The notes under the pieces were generated by a model, which saw nothing but the letters and a program-made list of their open reading frames with translations, searched no databases and was not told where the DNA came from. DNA of 12,714 bases from positions 1-12,714 of the forward strand of contig JBKHDD010000144.1 of assembly GCA_046541515.1 (NCBI GenBank). Direction: 5' to 3'. This document shows positions 1-7,248 of the stretch, in pieces; positions within the stretch are counted from its first letter, which is position 1, and each line of letters starts with the position of its first letter. The DNA comes from CAYFVR01 sp046541515 (GTDB lineage: Bacteria > Desulfobacterota > Desulfobacteria > Desulfobacterales > Desulfococcaceae). The position numbers and the translations under genes were made by a program.

Positions 1-721
1 CCCAGTCCGAAAGTAGATTGAAGGTCCATCCCGGAAAATTGTCGGCCCACCGGTTGGGGTGGGTGAGAACGCAGACATTTTCCGGGCGGGCCTTTTCCAA
101 GTATCGGAGCATGTCCTCTGTGGAGCGGAACTCGGGAAGCGGCGGACCTGTCACTCGATCCCGGATATTAAATCTCGTGTTGTTCCAGATTCGTCCGGTG
201 TCGGTAAAATAGGCGATTTTCGAGTAGTCTATCGAGAGATAGGCTTCACCGACAATGCCGAAATCTCGAAAATCATGGATTTTCCAGATGTCTCGGTTGT
301 CGTGGGGAGAAAAGGGGCTGCCATGCATGCTGATTGTTTTTACCGGCGCAATCCGACGCATTTTTTCCAAGTTTTCTCGGAAGTCTTGGATCGCGGCTCG
401 CTGGTTGCCCTTGGCTTGGCTTAGCGTTTCGTAATGGTAACCGATTTCGTGCCCAAGTGCTGCAACCTGGTAAAGGATCCGAGGAATGAAAACTCCCGGG
501 ATGGCCCGAAAATAATAGGTTGATCGTATGCCCATGTGGTTTTCAATTTGAGCGATTTTAAGGGCATTTTTAGGCATCCGATCCACGTCATGTCGAAATA
601 ACGCGACCTTCTCCGAGGATTCCTCTGCAAGGAATTCGGTAAATGTTTTCGCGCTGTAGCCCAAATTTACGACAGCGCCGCAAATTTGCCCATACATCTC
701 CAATGTGAAGTCTCGGTTCAT
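1..721 (-). CDS. Polysaccharide deacetylase-like protein (partial, C-terminus beyond the left edge)
   Basis: Reading the minus strand from the ATG at 721 gives 240 uninterrupted codons running off the left edge. The translation shows the NodB/polysaccharide-deacetylase pattern. Near residue 43 there is RHDVD, whose Asp-Asp pair is usually the catalytic base and a metal ligand. HEIGYHYE at 91-98 supplies the spaced histidines of motif 2, and HGSP at 133-136 and THPNRW at 220-225 resemble later active-site loops. The family removes acetyl groups from, or otherwise modifies, N-acetylated sugars in cell-surface glycans; the exact substrate cannot be read here. There is no clear signal peptide, so a cytoplasmic role in polysaccharide precursor processing is plausible. 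The N-terminus fits family members that open with a short helix before the first strand. A weak GGA lies a few bases before the ATG. It diverges from the sulfotransferase-acetyltransferase-flippase-like cluster, which suggests a shared surface-glycan function. Confidence 0.83.
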   Translation of the reverse strand, partial: MNRDFTLEMYGQICGAVVNLGYSAKTFTEFLAEESSEKVALFRHDVDRMPKNALKIAQIENHMGIRSTYYFRAIPGVFIPRILYQVAALGHEIGYHYETLSQAKGNQRAAIQDFRENLEKMRRIAPVKTISMHGSPFSPHDNRDIWKIHDFRDFGIVGEAYLSIDYSKIAYFTDTGRIWNNTRFNIRDRVTGPPLPEFRSTEDMLRYLEKARPENVCVLTHPNRWADNFPGWTFNLLSDW

Positions 722-804
722 TGGGATTCCAATCGCAGAGTCAATGGATGTGCGTATGCAGGGAGCTTGTAAAAAATTGCCGCAGGGAATTCAAGCATCG
801 GAGC

Positions 805-812
805 GGAGGGGG
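805..812 (+). promoter_or_regulatory. Ribosome-binding site deciding the start of the sulfotransferase-like gene
   Basis: GGAGGGGG lies 6 bases before the ATG at 819. The in-frame ATGs at 705, 744 and 756 have no comparable Shine-Dalgarno sequence, and 705 would overlap the divergent deacetylase start at 721. The site therefore supports 819 as the start. Confidence 0.65.
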
Positions 813-818
813 CGGCGG

Positions 819-1472
819 ATGGTTTTTGTGTCTACGGGGCGATGCGGAACCCGTCGGTTATACGAAATCTTCCGGGAATTTTTACCGCCCGAGATTTTCG
901 CAACCTGCCACCAAGTCAAGGGATCCCGCTTGGCGAACGTGTTGGGTAACCTTTTGCTTTTCACGGGTGATCCCCTTGGCCTCCGGGAGTGGCTATATCG
1001 AGCGGTGATTGTCCCATCCCGACGAGACGACCGTTTCCGGATTATTACCGATCCCCTTACGGCGACGGTCCTTCCCGACAGTTGGATACGTTCCCATGAT
1101 GTCGCGGTGATCCACGTCATTCGGGACGACCAGGGTTTCGCTCGTTCAATGGTGGCTTTAAGCAGGTCGCGACGCAACAGTTTTCTTGCCCACAACTTCA
1201 TCCCGCTCTGGCAACCGTACCTTTTTCCGCTTCAATATTTCCTGAATCCACGGCTTGATAGGGTTTACGCCAGAATTAACCGGAAAAAAAATAGATTCCT
1301 GAATTTTCGATGCCGAAGGAATCTATATTATCGAAAGGTTACGATGGAAGTACTTTTTAGCACCCATATTCTCGAAAAATTGATTCAAGAGTTTTTTGGT
1401 TCTTCTGTCGTTATCCCGAAAAAGGCGCTAGAAATTCGCTCCAATGAATCCACGGCAACAATTCTGGATTGA
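819..1472 (+). CDS. Sulfotransferase-like protein, probable glycan-modifying
   Basis: The 217-residue product begins MVFVSTGRCGT. STGRCGT (residues 5-11) matches the 5'-phosphosulfate-binding loop of PAPS-dependent sulfotransferases. The segment around 98-111 (IHVIRDDQGFARSM) matches the 3'-phosphate-binding motif, with Arg followed by a downstream Ser. This predicts transfer of sulfate from PAPS to a sugar or other acceptor; the acceptor is unknown. The frame is open from an ATG at 705, but that start would overlap the divergent gene. The ATG at 819 has a strong GGAGGGGG ribosome-binding site about 6 bases upstream and places the P-loop near the N-terminus, as is usual. At 217 residues it is short for the family (commonly 250-300), so it may be a minimal or slightly truncated version. 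Its 3' end overlaps the next gene by 29 bases, indicating an operon. The function is inferred from motifs only. Confidence 0.68.
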   Translation: MVFVSTGRCGTRRLYEIFREFLPPEIFATCHQVKGSRLANVLGNLLLFTGDPLGLREWLYRAVIVPSRRDDRFRIITDPLTATVLPDSWIRSHDVAVIHVIRDDQGFARSMVALSRSRRNSFLAHNFIPLWQPYLFPLQYFLNPRLDRVYARINRKKNRFLNFRCRRNLYYRKVTMEVLFSTHILEKLIQEFFGSSVVIPKKALEIRSNESTATILD

Positions 1473-2022
1473 GTTTTTCGAACGGCATTCCCGCCTTTTC
1501 GGGTGGGTTCGCTGGGCCTACCCCCAAGGTGATGATATTCCCTTGGCCTACCTGCTGTATTTTTTATTTCCTCAAAAAGTACTTCGAATTCACGGCCGGA
1601 TCCCGTGGCCGGTACATTTCACTTCCCGTGTTCTTTTTTGGGAGAATATTGAAAAAGGTTCCCGCGCCGCTCCGGGAATGAATGCCGGTGGATATGTCCA
1701 GGCCCGGAACGGCATTCGCATTGGTCATAATTTTCGGATGGGGCCAAATGTGGGGCTCATCAGTTCCAACCATGATCTCAACGATTATGATCGGCATACC
1801 GAGGCGGCACCAATCGTTATTGGCGACAATGTCTGGATCGGGATGAACAGCGTGGTGTTGCCCGGTGTTCGAATCGGTAACAACGTGGCAATTGGTGCTG
1901 GATCTATCATCACAAGGGACCTGCCGGACAATGTAGTGGCCGCCGGAAATCCTTGTCGAGTCTTGCGGGAAAAACCATCTTACGCCGGTCGGTGCTACGG
2001 CCCTGGGCTTGCGGTCGAATGA
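1444..2022 (+). CDS. Hexapeptide-repeat (left-handed beta-helix) O-acetyltransferase
   Basis: This 192-residue protein has an N-terminal alpha-helical part (1-60) followed by left-handed beta-helix repeats from about residue 82 to 160. Examples are GIRIGHNFRMGPNVG, PIVIGDNVWIGMNSVVLPGVRIG and NNVAIGAGSII. SSNHDL carries His110, the position of the catalytic base in the maltose/galactoside/WcaF-type acetyltransferases. The tail AAGNPCRVLRE is the usual closing helix of this family. It probably transfers acetyl from acetyl-CoA to a hydroxyl of a surface sugar in the cytoplasm. The length fits the family. An in-frame stop at 1429-1431 leaves ATG 1444 as the first start. No good ribosome-binding site is visible and the start lies inside the end of the preceding gene, so translational coupling is likely. 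The downstream membrane-protein gene begins within its stop codon (ATGA). Confidence 0.85.
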   Translation: MNPRQQFWIEFFERHSRLFGWVRWAYPQGDDIPLAYLLYFLFPQKVLRIHGRIPWPVHFTSRVLFWENIEKGSRAAPGMNAGGYVQARNGIRIGHNFRMGPNVGLISSNHDLNDYDRHTEAAPIVIGDNVWIGMNSVVLPGVRIGNNVAIGAGSIITRDLPDNVVAAGNPCRVLREKPSYAGRCYGPGLAVE

Positions 2023-2930
2023 GGAGTTGGGCAGGTCTGCGTGGACTATCCTCTGTTTTGTTGGGAATTGCCATGGTTGGCCTCGTCGCTATCCGGTGGC
2101 CGGAAATTCGCTCCGCTCTTTGGAAAATTGATCTCAAATGGGCCGTTACAGGGGTGGTTGTCTTTTATATAAATTACCTTTTTCGCGCCATCCGGTTGGT
2201 GACTTTGCTGCGAGGACGGATTTCGTTTTGGCCTGACGCGTTATGGGTGGCCTGTTTTCATGGATTTATGACTTATCTCTTGCCAATGCGCACCGGAGAT
2301 CTGTCCCTTCCAATTCTTTTAAAGACCCATTATGGGCTCGACTTGCTGGAGGCGGGAAGGGTGTTGGTGAAGGCCAGGATGCTCGATTTGATGAGTTTGG
2401 GGGGGATCACCCTGATTGCCGCAGTGGGATTACCCGCGCCTATAACGCCAAAATTCCGTTTTGTCTGGGCGAGCGCGGGGACTTTGATGGCTTTGCTGCC
2501 GTGGATTCTTCCGAAAATAGTCCGATTCCGCTTTTGGGAAAAGTTTGTAATTTTCAGGCGGGTGGCGGAGGTTGGCAACGCCACCCGATTTCAGTTTTCG
2601 GAAACAATTTGGAGTTTTGCCATATGGATGGCGGTCAGCGGAGGATTCTATTGCGCCGCTCGCGCAATAGAATTGCCCATCGGGTTGGGGGGGGTTCTGT
2701 TCCTGGTTACCGTTCAACTGCCCCTTCAGCTGTTGCCTGTGCAGGGGATTGCCAACGCTGGAAATCATGAAGGGGGCTGGATCACGGCGCTTTCCCTTTT
2801 GGGTATACCGGCGGTGGAGGCTTTGCGATTTGCGCTAACTTCCCATGCATTGTTGCTTATTTATGTGTTGTCTATTTTTCCCGCTTTGATTTTTTTTCGG
2901 TATTTTTTTTCGAGGCCACACCGCAGTTAG
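2019..2930 (+). CDS. Multi-spanning membrane protein, lysylphosphatidylglycerol synthase TM / UPF0104-like family
   Basis: The 303-residue product has about seven or eight hydrophobic segments (roughly 12-28, 42-60, 74-90, 123-143, 148-165, 196-216, 222-240 and 272-295). Two hallmarks of the LPG-synthase TM (AglD/UPF0104) family are present: a loop LLPMRTGDLSLP near 87-98 followed by a Lys-Ala-Arg-Met-Leu-Asp helix, and LLPVQGIANAGNHEGG near 238-253. Proteins of this family lie in the inner membrane and take part in lipid-linked glycan or aminoacyl-lipid transfer or flipping; some partner with polysaccharide loci. The C-terminal aminoacyltransferase domain of MprF is absent. The start is set at 2019, where ATGA overlaps the acetyltransferase stop. 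An ATG at 1953 would overlap that gene by 70 bases and add a basic, non-conserved tail. The gene completes a three-gene operon with the sulfotransferase and acetyltransferase genes. Confidence 0.78.
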   Translation: MRSWAGLRGLSSVLLGIAMVGLVAIRWPEIRSALWKIDLKWAVTGVVVFYINYLFRAIRLVTLLRGRISFWPDALWVACFHGFMTYLLPMRTGDLSLPILLKTHYGLDLLEAGRVLVKARMLDLMSLGGITLIAAVGLPAPITPKFRFVWASAGTLMALLPWILPKIVRFRFWEKFVIFRRVAEVGNATRFQFSETIWSFAIWMAVSGGFYCAARAIELPIGLGGVLFLVTVQLPLQLLPVQGIANAGNHEGGWITALSLLGIPAVEALRFALTSHALLLIYVLSIFPALIFFRYFFSRPHRS

Positions 2931-2982
2931 GAAGTGCCTTTAAAAGAAATAATAAAAAAATATAAATAATTAAAAAGATATT
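2931..2982. other. AT-rich convergent intergenic gap
   Basis: These 52 bp separate the rightward membrane-protein gene from the leftward aroQ. They are almost entirely A and T, with runs such as AATAATAAAAAAATATAAAT, and contrast sharply with the GC-rich aroQ that follows. No clear GC hairpin is present, so no intrinsic terminator is called for either gene. It marks the boundary between the surface-glycan block and the housekeeping run. Confidence 0.6.
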
Positions 2983-3426
2983 CTACAAAATAAAGCTTTC
3001 CAGTGCAAGTCGATACCCGGCCGCCCCAAACCCAGCAATCCGCCCCGTCGCCACATCCGCAATCGTCGAATGATGCCGAAACCCCTCCCGCTGATGAATA
3101 TTCGACAAATGAACCTCAATGATCGGCACATCATGCAGCAACAACGCATCCCGAATCGCGACGCTCGTATGGGTGTAGGCGGCCGGGTTGATGATGATGC
3201 CCTCGCAGTTGCCGACGGCTTCCTGGATTCGGTCGACGATGGCCCCTTCGTGGTTGGACTGAAAGGTTTCCACGGCCAGGCCGAGTTCCTCGCCCCTGCG
3301 TTTCAAGTCATCGTCGATTTCGGCGAGGGTTTTGCTGCCGTACACCTCGGGTTCGCGGCGGCCGAGCATGTTCAGGTTCGGGCCGTGAATCACCAGAATT
3401 CTTTTTTTGGCGGATTCCGTCGTCAT
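2983..3426 (-). CDS. aroQ: 3-dehydroquinate dehydratase, type II
   Basis: This enzyme dehydrates 3-dehydroquinate to 3-dehydroshikimate in the shikimate pathway and is a cytoplasmic, usually dodecameric enzyme. The 147-residue product has all the type II landmarks. HGPNLNMLGRREPEVYG (14-30) includes the lid arginines and the catalytic Tyr29. QSNHEG lies at 56-61. INPAAYTHTS (79-88) supplies Asn80 and the catalytic His86, and EVHLSNIHQREGFRHHS includes His106. The length is typical. The frame is open to an ATG at 3471, but the ATG at 3426 puts the first beta strand six to eight residues from the start, as in the family. It is the last gene of the leftward housekeeping run, 140 bp after rpe, and no terminator is visible after it. 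Confidence 0.95.
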   Translation of the reverse strand: MTTESAKKRILVIHGPNLNMLGRREPEVYGSKTLAEIDDDLKRRGEELGLAVETFQSNHEGAIVDRIQEAVGNCEGIIINPAAYTHTSVAIRDALLLHDVPIIEVHLSNIHQREGFRHHSTIADVATGRIAGFGAAGYRLALESFIL

Positions 3427-3566
3427 CCGATTATCTTTCGTTGTGCTTCCAAACCGGCGACGAGCCGACAATGCTCGGGGAAATCTGTTATTCCCGTGAT
3501 CGAAGGGGCGTATCGCCTCCCAACCTCCAGACAGCCCGGAAGCGGTCGTCCCGCCTTTGCGTTGGC

Positions 3567-4235
3567 CTATTCGTCTCCGTCACCCAATTTGTCCCGAAAT
3601 TGGGCGATGGCCCCCGCGTAATCCTCGCTGCCGAAGATCGCCGAACCGGCCACGAAACAATCCGCGCCCGCTTGGGCGACATCCGTAATGGTGCGGGAAT
3701 TGACGCCCCCGTCCACCTGGATGACGGGAGAAAGGCCCTTTTCCTCCAGCATTCCGCGAAGGAGCCGAATTTTTTCCAAGCTGCTGGGGATAAAGGACTG
3801 CCCGCCGAAACCGGGATTCACACTCATCAATAGCACATAATCCACGTCGGGCAAAACCCATTCCGCCATGGCCAGCGGCGTGGCCGGATTCAGGACCACT
3901 CCGGGCCGCGCCCCGGTCTCCCGGATCATCTGCACCGTGCGTTCCAGGTGGACGCAGGCTTCCACATGGACGCACAGCCAGTCGGCCCCGGCCTTCACGA
4001 AATCGTTTACGTAGCGATCGGGGTGTTGGATCATCAGGTGAACGTCCAGGGGCAGATCGGTGGATTTTCGGGCCGCTTCCACGATGATGGGGCCCATGGT
4101 GATGTTGGGGACGAAATGGCCGTCCATCACGTCCACGTGAATCCAGTCCGCGCCGGCGGCGGCGACCGCCTGGATTTCTTCGCCCAGACGGGCGAAATCG
4201 GCCGAAAGGATGGAGGGGGCGATCAGCTTTTTCAT
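3567..4235 (-). CDS. rpe: Ribulose-phosphate 3-epimerase
   Basis: This enzyme interconverts D-ribulose 5-phosphate and D-xylulose 5-phosphate in the pentose phosphate pathway. The 222-residue TIM-barrel protein carries the standard motifs: APSILSADF (6-14), WIHVDVMDGHFVPN (31-44), LDVHLM (63-68), MSVNPGFGGQ (137-146), IQVDGGVN (172-179) and AGSAIFG (196-202). His33, Asp35, His66 and Asp175 match the metal ligands, and the two aspartates act as the acid-base pair. The phosphate loop is the Gly-rich C-terminal part. The start ATG at 4235 has a GGAG about 7 bases upstream. It follows rsmB with a 126-bp gap and precedes aroQ; def-fmt-rsmB-rpe order is seen in many bacteria. Confidence 0.97.
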   Translation of the reverse strand: MKKLIAPSILSADFARLGEEIQAVAAAGADWIHVDVMDGHFVPNITMGPIIVEAARKSTDLPLDVHLMIQHPDRYVNDFVKAGADWLCVHVEACVHLERTVQMIRETGARPGVVLNPATPLAMAEWVLPDVDYVLLMSVNPGFGGQSFIPSSLEKIRLLRGMLEEKGLSPVIQVDGGVNSRTITDVAQAGADCFVAGSAIFGSEDYAGAIAQFRDKLGDGDE

Positions 4236-4361
4236 GGGTAGCTCCGGAATGTTCGAATTTCGGCCGGATATGGCGAACGATTTTTTTTAATTTTGCCGCG
4301 TTCCGACGGCCCGGACAAGGCGTCGTCTCGGAGGACGCCCCGGGAAAAGTAGACAAAAATG
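4236..4361 (-). other. rsmB-rpe intergenic region with hairpin and weak promoter-like elements
   Basis: The 126 bp contain an inverted repeat GGCGTC (4319-4324) / GACGCC (4334-4339) with a 9-nt loop but no following T-run on the minus strand, so it is not called a terminator. Further toward rpe, the minus strand reads TTGTCC (4318-4313), exactly 17 bp, then CAAAAT (4295-4290). This four-of-six match at both hexamers could be a weak internal promoter for rpe-aroQ. Chance is a real possibility. Confidence 0.25.
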
Positions 4362-5726
4362 CTAACTGGATTTTCTCCGAAAGCCAACCGAAAAAAAACC
4401 GTCCGTTCCGTGGCGGTGGGGATAAAGGCGGAGAAAGCCGCCATCGGCCAGGAAACGGGCGTGTTCGGGCAGCCCGTCGGCGTCCGGCGCCACTTCGAAA
4501 TCCGGCCGCTTTTCCAAAAACCTCTCGGCCACCTGGGTCGTTTCTTCGGGTTCGACGGTGCAAACCACGTACCCCATGCGGCCGTCCGGAGCCAGCAACG
4601 GGGCGAGCCGTTCCAGAAAGGCGACCTGCCGGTTCCGGAACCGGATCAGGTCCCGCTTTTCCACCGCCCATTTGGCGTCCGGGTTCCGGCGGATCACGCC
4701 AAGGCCGGAACAGGGGGCGTCCAGCAGAATTCGGTCGAAAAGACCCCATTTGTCGATGGAAAGATCGCCGTTCAAATCCAGCTCGGCCGTTTGGACCACG
4801 TCCACGCCCAGTCGATCCATCTCTTCCCGAAGCCGAACCAGTTTTCCCGGTTGATTATCCGCGGCCAAAATTTCGCCCCGGTTTTCCATCAACGCGGCCA
4901 AGGCGCCGGTTTTTCCGCCAAGTCCGGCGCAGGCGTCCAGTACGCGATGGCCGGGCTCCGGCCGCAGATGACGCGCCACAAGTTGCGCGCCTTCGTCCTG
5001 CACCTGAAAATGGCCTTCCGCGAAGCCGGGCATTTCGGCCACCCCGACCGCGAGTCCATGGACGTGCAATCCGTCGGGAGAATGGGGAGTCGGTCCGACC
5101 GATTCCGCCGCCGATTCCAGGGCGGCGGCCGCCGCTTCCCGTTCCGCCCGAAGCGGGTTCACCCGGAGCGCGAGGGGCGCCACGGCGTTCATCGCGTCGC
5201 AGAACCGTTCCGCCTCTTCCAGCCCGAAACGATCCGTCCATCGCCGAACCATCCAATCGGGAAAGGATGCTTTCCCGGCCAAGTCTTCCGCCGTCCGGAT
5301 GGTTTCGATGGATTTTCCGTTGCCGGACGGGTTTCGAACGGCATTTCGAAGAATGCCGTTGACGAAGCCGGTCAGGTGACGCGGGGCGTTCTTCTTGGCC
5401 AGCTCCACGCAGGTATTGACGGCCGCGGAAGGGGGGATTCGGTCCATGAATCGAAGCTGGAAAAACCCCAATCGCAAAATATTTTGTATGGTTCCGTCAA
5501 CGGCCTGTCGGGGATTTCGAAGCCGAACGGAAATGTCGGCGTCCAACGCTCGTCGCCATCGCAGAACGCCGAAGGTCAGCGCGTAGGCCAGATTTCGGTC
5601 CCGGCGGGACAGGGCGACGACTTCGCCCGTCTCAATCTCCAGCGCGGCGTCCAGGGTGGCCCGATGTCGTTCGATTCGCTCCAGAACCCGCAACGCCAAG
5701 TCCCGGGCTTCCAGGCCCGGAATCAT
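4362..5726 (-). CDS. rsmB: 16S rRNA (cytosine-967-C5)-methyltransferase
   Basis: This enzyme methylates C967 (E. coli numbering) of 16S rRNA using S-adenosylmethionine. The 454-residue product has the two-domain layout of RsmB. An N-terminal NusB-like RNA-binding helical domain spans about 1-135, with FVNGILRN at 121-128. A Rossmann-fold methyltransferase domain follows. DACAGLGGKT (264-273) is the SAM-binding loop. DAPCSGLG (336-343) holds Cys339, and VVCTVEPEE holds Cys389; these are the two cysteines used by m5C RNA methyltransferases for catalysis and product release. HGTDGFF near 439-445 is the usual C-terminal motif. Its ATG overlaps the fmt stop codon by 4 bases (ATGA), so translation is probably coupled to fmt. 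The length is near that of the E. coli enzyme (about 430). Confidence 0.95.
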   Translation of the reverse strand: MIPGLEARDLALRVLERIERHRATLDAALEIETGEVVALSRRDRNLAYALTFGVLRWRRALDADISVRLRNPRQAVDGTIQNILRLGFFQLRFMDRIPPSAAVNTCVELAKKNAPRHLTGFVNGILRNAVRNPSGNGKSIETIRTAEDLAGKASFPDWMVRRWTDRFGLEEAERFCDAMNAVAPLALRVNPLRAEREAAAAALESAAESVGPTPHSPDGLHVHGLAVGVAEMPGFAEGHFQVQDEGAQLVARHLRPEPGHRVLDACAGLGGKTGALAALMENRGEILAADNQPGKLVRLREEMDRLGVDVVQTAELDLNGDLSIDKWGLFDRILLDAPCSGLGVIRRNPDAKWAVEKRDLIRFRNRQVAFLERLAPLLAPDGRMGYVVCTVEPEETTQVAERFLEKRPDFEVAPDADGLPEHARFLADGGFLRLYPHRHGTDGFFSVGFRRKSS

Positions 5727-6658
5727 GAGAGAACGGTTCCGGGCGTCACCGGAAATCCGCGCAGAAAATCGGCCACCGGCAGGCGGCGGCCCGATGCGCC
5801 CTGAAGTTCCAGCAACGAGAGGACGCCCCGTCCCGTGGCCACCCGCAATTCATCCGGGAATCCGGGAACCACCGTGCCCGGCGGGGCGCTTGCGGATTCT
5901 TCCAGGGGCAGGGTTCGAAACAGCTTCACCCGGCGATCCTGGATGAAGGTGAAGGCGCCCGGCCAGGGGGAAACGCCGCGCACCCGCCAGTCGATGGCCT
6001 CGGCCGGCCGATCCCAGGAAATATGGCCGTCCGCCTTGGTCAGCAGGGGCGCGTAACTGGTTCGTTCGTGGTCCTGGGGGATCGGATTTAGCGTTTCCAG
6101 CCGATCCAGGGTTTCCAGCAAAAGCTCGGCGCCGCCGACGGCAAGTCGATCGTGGATCGTTCCCGCGGTATCTTCGACGCGGATGGGTTCCGGCCGGGTC
6201 AGCAAAATGTCGCCGGTATCCAGCCCGGCGTCCATGAACATGGTGGTCACGCCGGTTTCCCGCTCTCCGTTGATGATTGCCCACTGGATGGGAGCGGCCC
6301 CCCGGTATTTGGGAAGGAGGGACGCATGGACATTGATCGCCCCCCGCCGGGGAATCTCCAGAAGCGCCGGTTTCAGAATTTGTCCGAAGGCCACAACCAC
6401 CAGCAGATCGGGCCGGAGCGTCCGGACGGCTTGAAGGAATTCGGACGCACGAATGGATTCCGGCTGGACCACCGAAAGCCCCATCTTCAGCGCGGCGGCC
6501 TTGACCGGCGTCGGCGCGGCTTTTCGCCCCCGTCCCCGGGGGCGGTCCGGCTGGGTAACCACTTGGACGACCCGGTGCGGGCCGCGGTGAAGGGCCTTCA
6601 AGGTGGGAACCGCAAAGTCGGGCGTTCCCATGAAAACGATGTTCAAACCCTCAGCCAT
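5723..6658 (-). CDS. fmt: Methionyl-tRNA formyltransferase
   Basis: This enzyme formylates initiator Met-tRNA using 10-formyltetrahydrofolate, for translation initiation. The 311-residue protein shows the N-terminal formyltransferase fold: FMGTPDFAVPTL (9-20), VTQPDRPRGRGRK (34-46) and INVHASLLPKYRGAAPIQ (108-125). The catalytic triad is Asn109, His111 and Asp147 (in AGLDTGD), corresponding to N106/H108/D144 of E. coli. The C-terminal tRNA-binding beta-barrel starts near 205, with WRVRGVSPWPGAF around 223-235. The start overlaps the end of def by 8 bases and its stop overlaps rsmB by 4, so all three are translated from one message. def and fmt act at opposite ends of the formyl cycle and are commonly adjacent. 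Confidence 0.97.
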   Translation of the reverse strand: MAEGLNIVFMGTPDFAVPTLKALHRGPHRVVQVVTQPDRPRGRGRKAAPTPVKAAALKMGLSVVQPESIRASEFLQAVRTLRPDLLVVVAFGQILKPALLEIPRRGAINVHASLLPKYRGAAPIQWAIINGERETGVTTMFMDAGLDTGDILLTRPEPIRVEDTAGTIHDRLAVGGAELLLETLDRLETLNPIPQDHERTSYAPLLTKADGHISWDRPAEAIDWRVRGVSPWPGAFTFIQDRRVKLFRTLPLEESASAPPGTVVPGFPDELRVATGRGVLSLLELQGASGRRLPVADFLRGFPVTPGTVLS

Positions 6659-7166
6659 TGCCCCTCGTCTGCTTTTCCACGCGCCGTTTGTAAAGATTTC
6701 GCTTTAGGGCGCTGATCCGGTCGATGAACAGGGTGCCTTCCAGATGGTCGATTTCGTGTTGCAGCACGATGGCCAGGAAATCGTCCCGTTCCATTCGAAT
6801 CGGTTTGCCGTGACGGTCGAACGCTTCCACGACGACGGCGGCCGCCCGTTTCACGTCCGCCCTAAATTCGGGGACGCTGAGGCAGCCTTCCCCTTCGGAC
6901 AGCACCGAACCATGCCGTTCCACGATCCGCGGGTTGATCAGCACGATGGGGGAGTTTCGATCATCCTCGCCGGGATATTCATCGATCACGATCAGGCTTT
7001 GGTCGTTGCCCACCTGGATGGCGGCCAGGCCGACGCCCGGGGCCTGGTACATGGTTTCGGTCATGTTGTCCACGAGGGATTGCAGCTCCCCGTTGATGGT
7101 TTCGACCGGACGCGTCGGATGCTGCAAAAATTTGTCCGGGTAGGTGACGATTTGGAGAATACTCAT
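6651..7166 (-). CDS. def: Peptide deformylase
   Basis: This metalloenzyme removes the N-formyl group from nascent proteins. The 171-residue product has the three conserved motifs: GVGLAAIQ (44-51), EGCLSVPE (93-100) and QHEIDH (136-141). Cys95, His137 and His141 are the metal ligands, and Glu138 is the catalytic acid-base. The length is typical for type I deformylases, with a short basic C-terminal tail. The ATG at 7166 is preceded by AAGG about 8 bases upstream. It lies 82 bp downstream of ribF; no convincing promoter or terminator is seen in that gap, so it may belong to the ribF transcript. It overlaps fmt. Confidence 0.97.
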   Translation of the reverse strand: MSILQIVTYPDKFLQHPTRPVETINGELQSLVDNMTETMYQAPGVGLAAIQVGNDQSLIVIDEYPGEDDRNSPIVLINPRIVERHGSVLSEGEGCLSVPEFRADVKRAAAVVVEAFDRHGKPIRMERDDFLAIVLQHEIDHLEGTLFIDRISALKRNLYKRRVEKQTRGNG

Positions 7167-7248
7167 TGTGTCGCCTTTCGGTCGGGTGTTCCAAAACCCA
7201 ACCTAACCATGACGCCGGCAATGAAAAGTCGGGCCGGAACAAAACGGC

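Noticed and set aside
705..818. N-terminal extension of the sulfotransferase-like gene from ATG 705
   Set aside because: Would overlap the divergent gene and adds a non-conserved basic tail; the strong ribosome-binding site is at 805-812.
4319..4339. Hairpin GGCGTC/GACGCC as a terminator between rsmB and rpe
   Set aside because: No T-run follows on the transcribed strand and the genes are otherwise arranged as one transcript.
4359..5804. 481-codon plus-strand frame opposite rsmB
   Set aside because: Antisense shadow of rsmB, which has all catalytic motifs.
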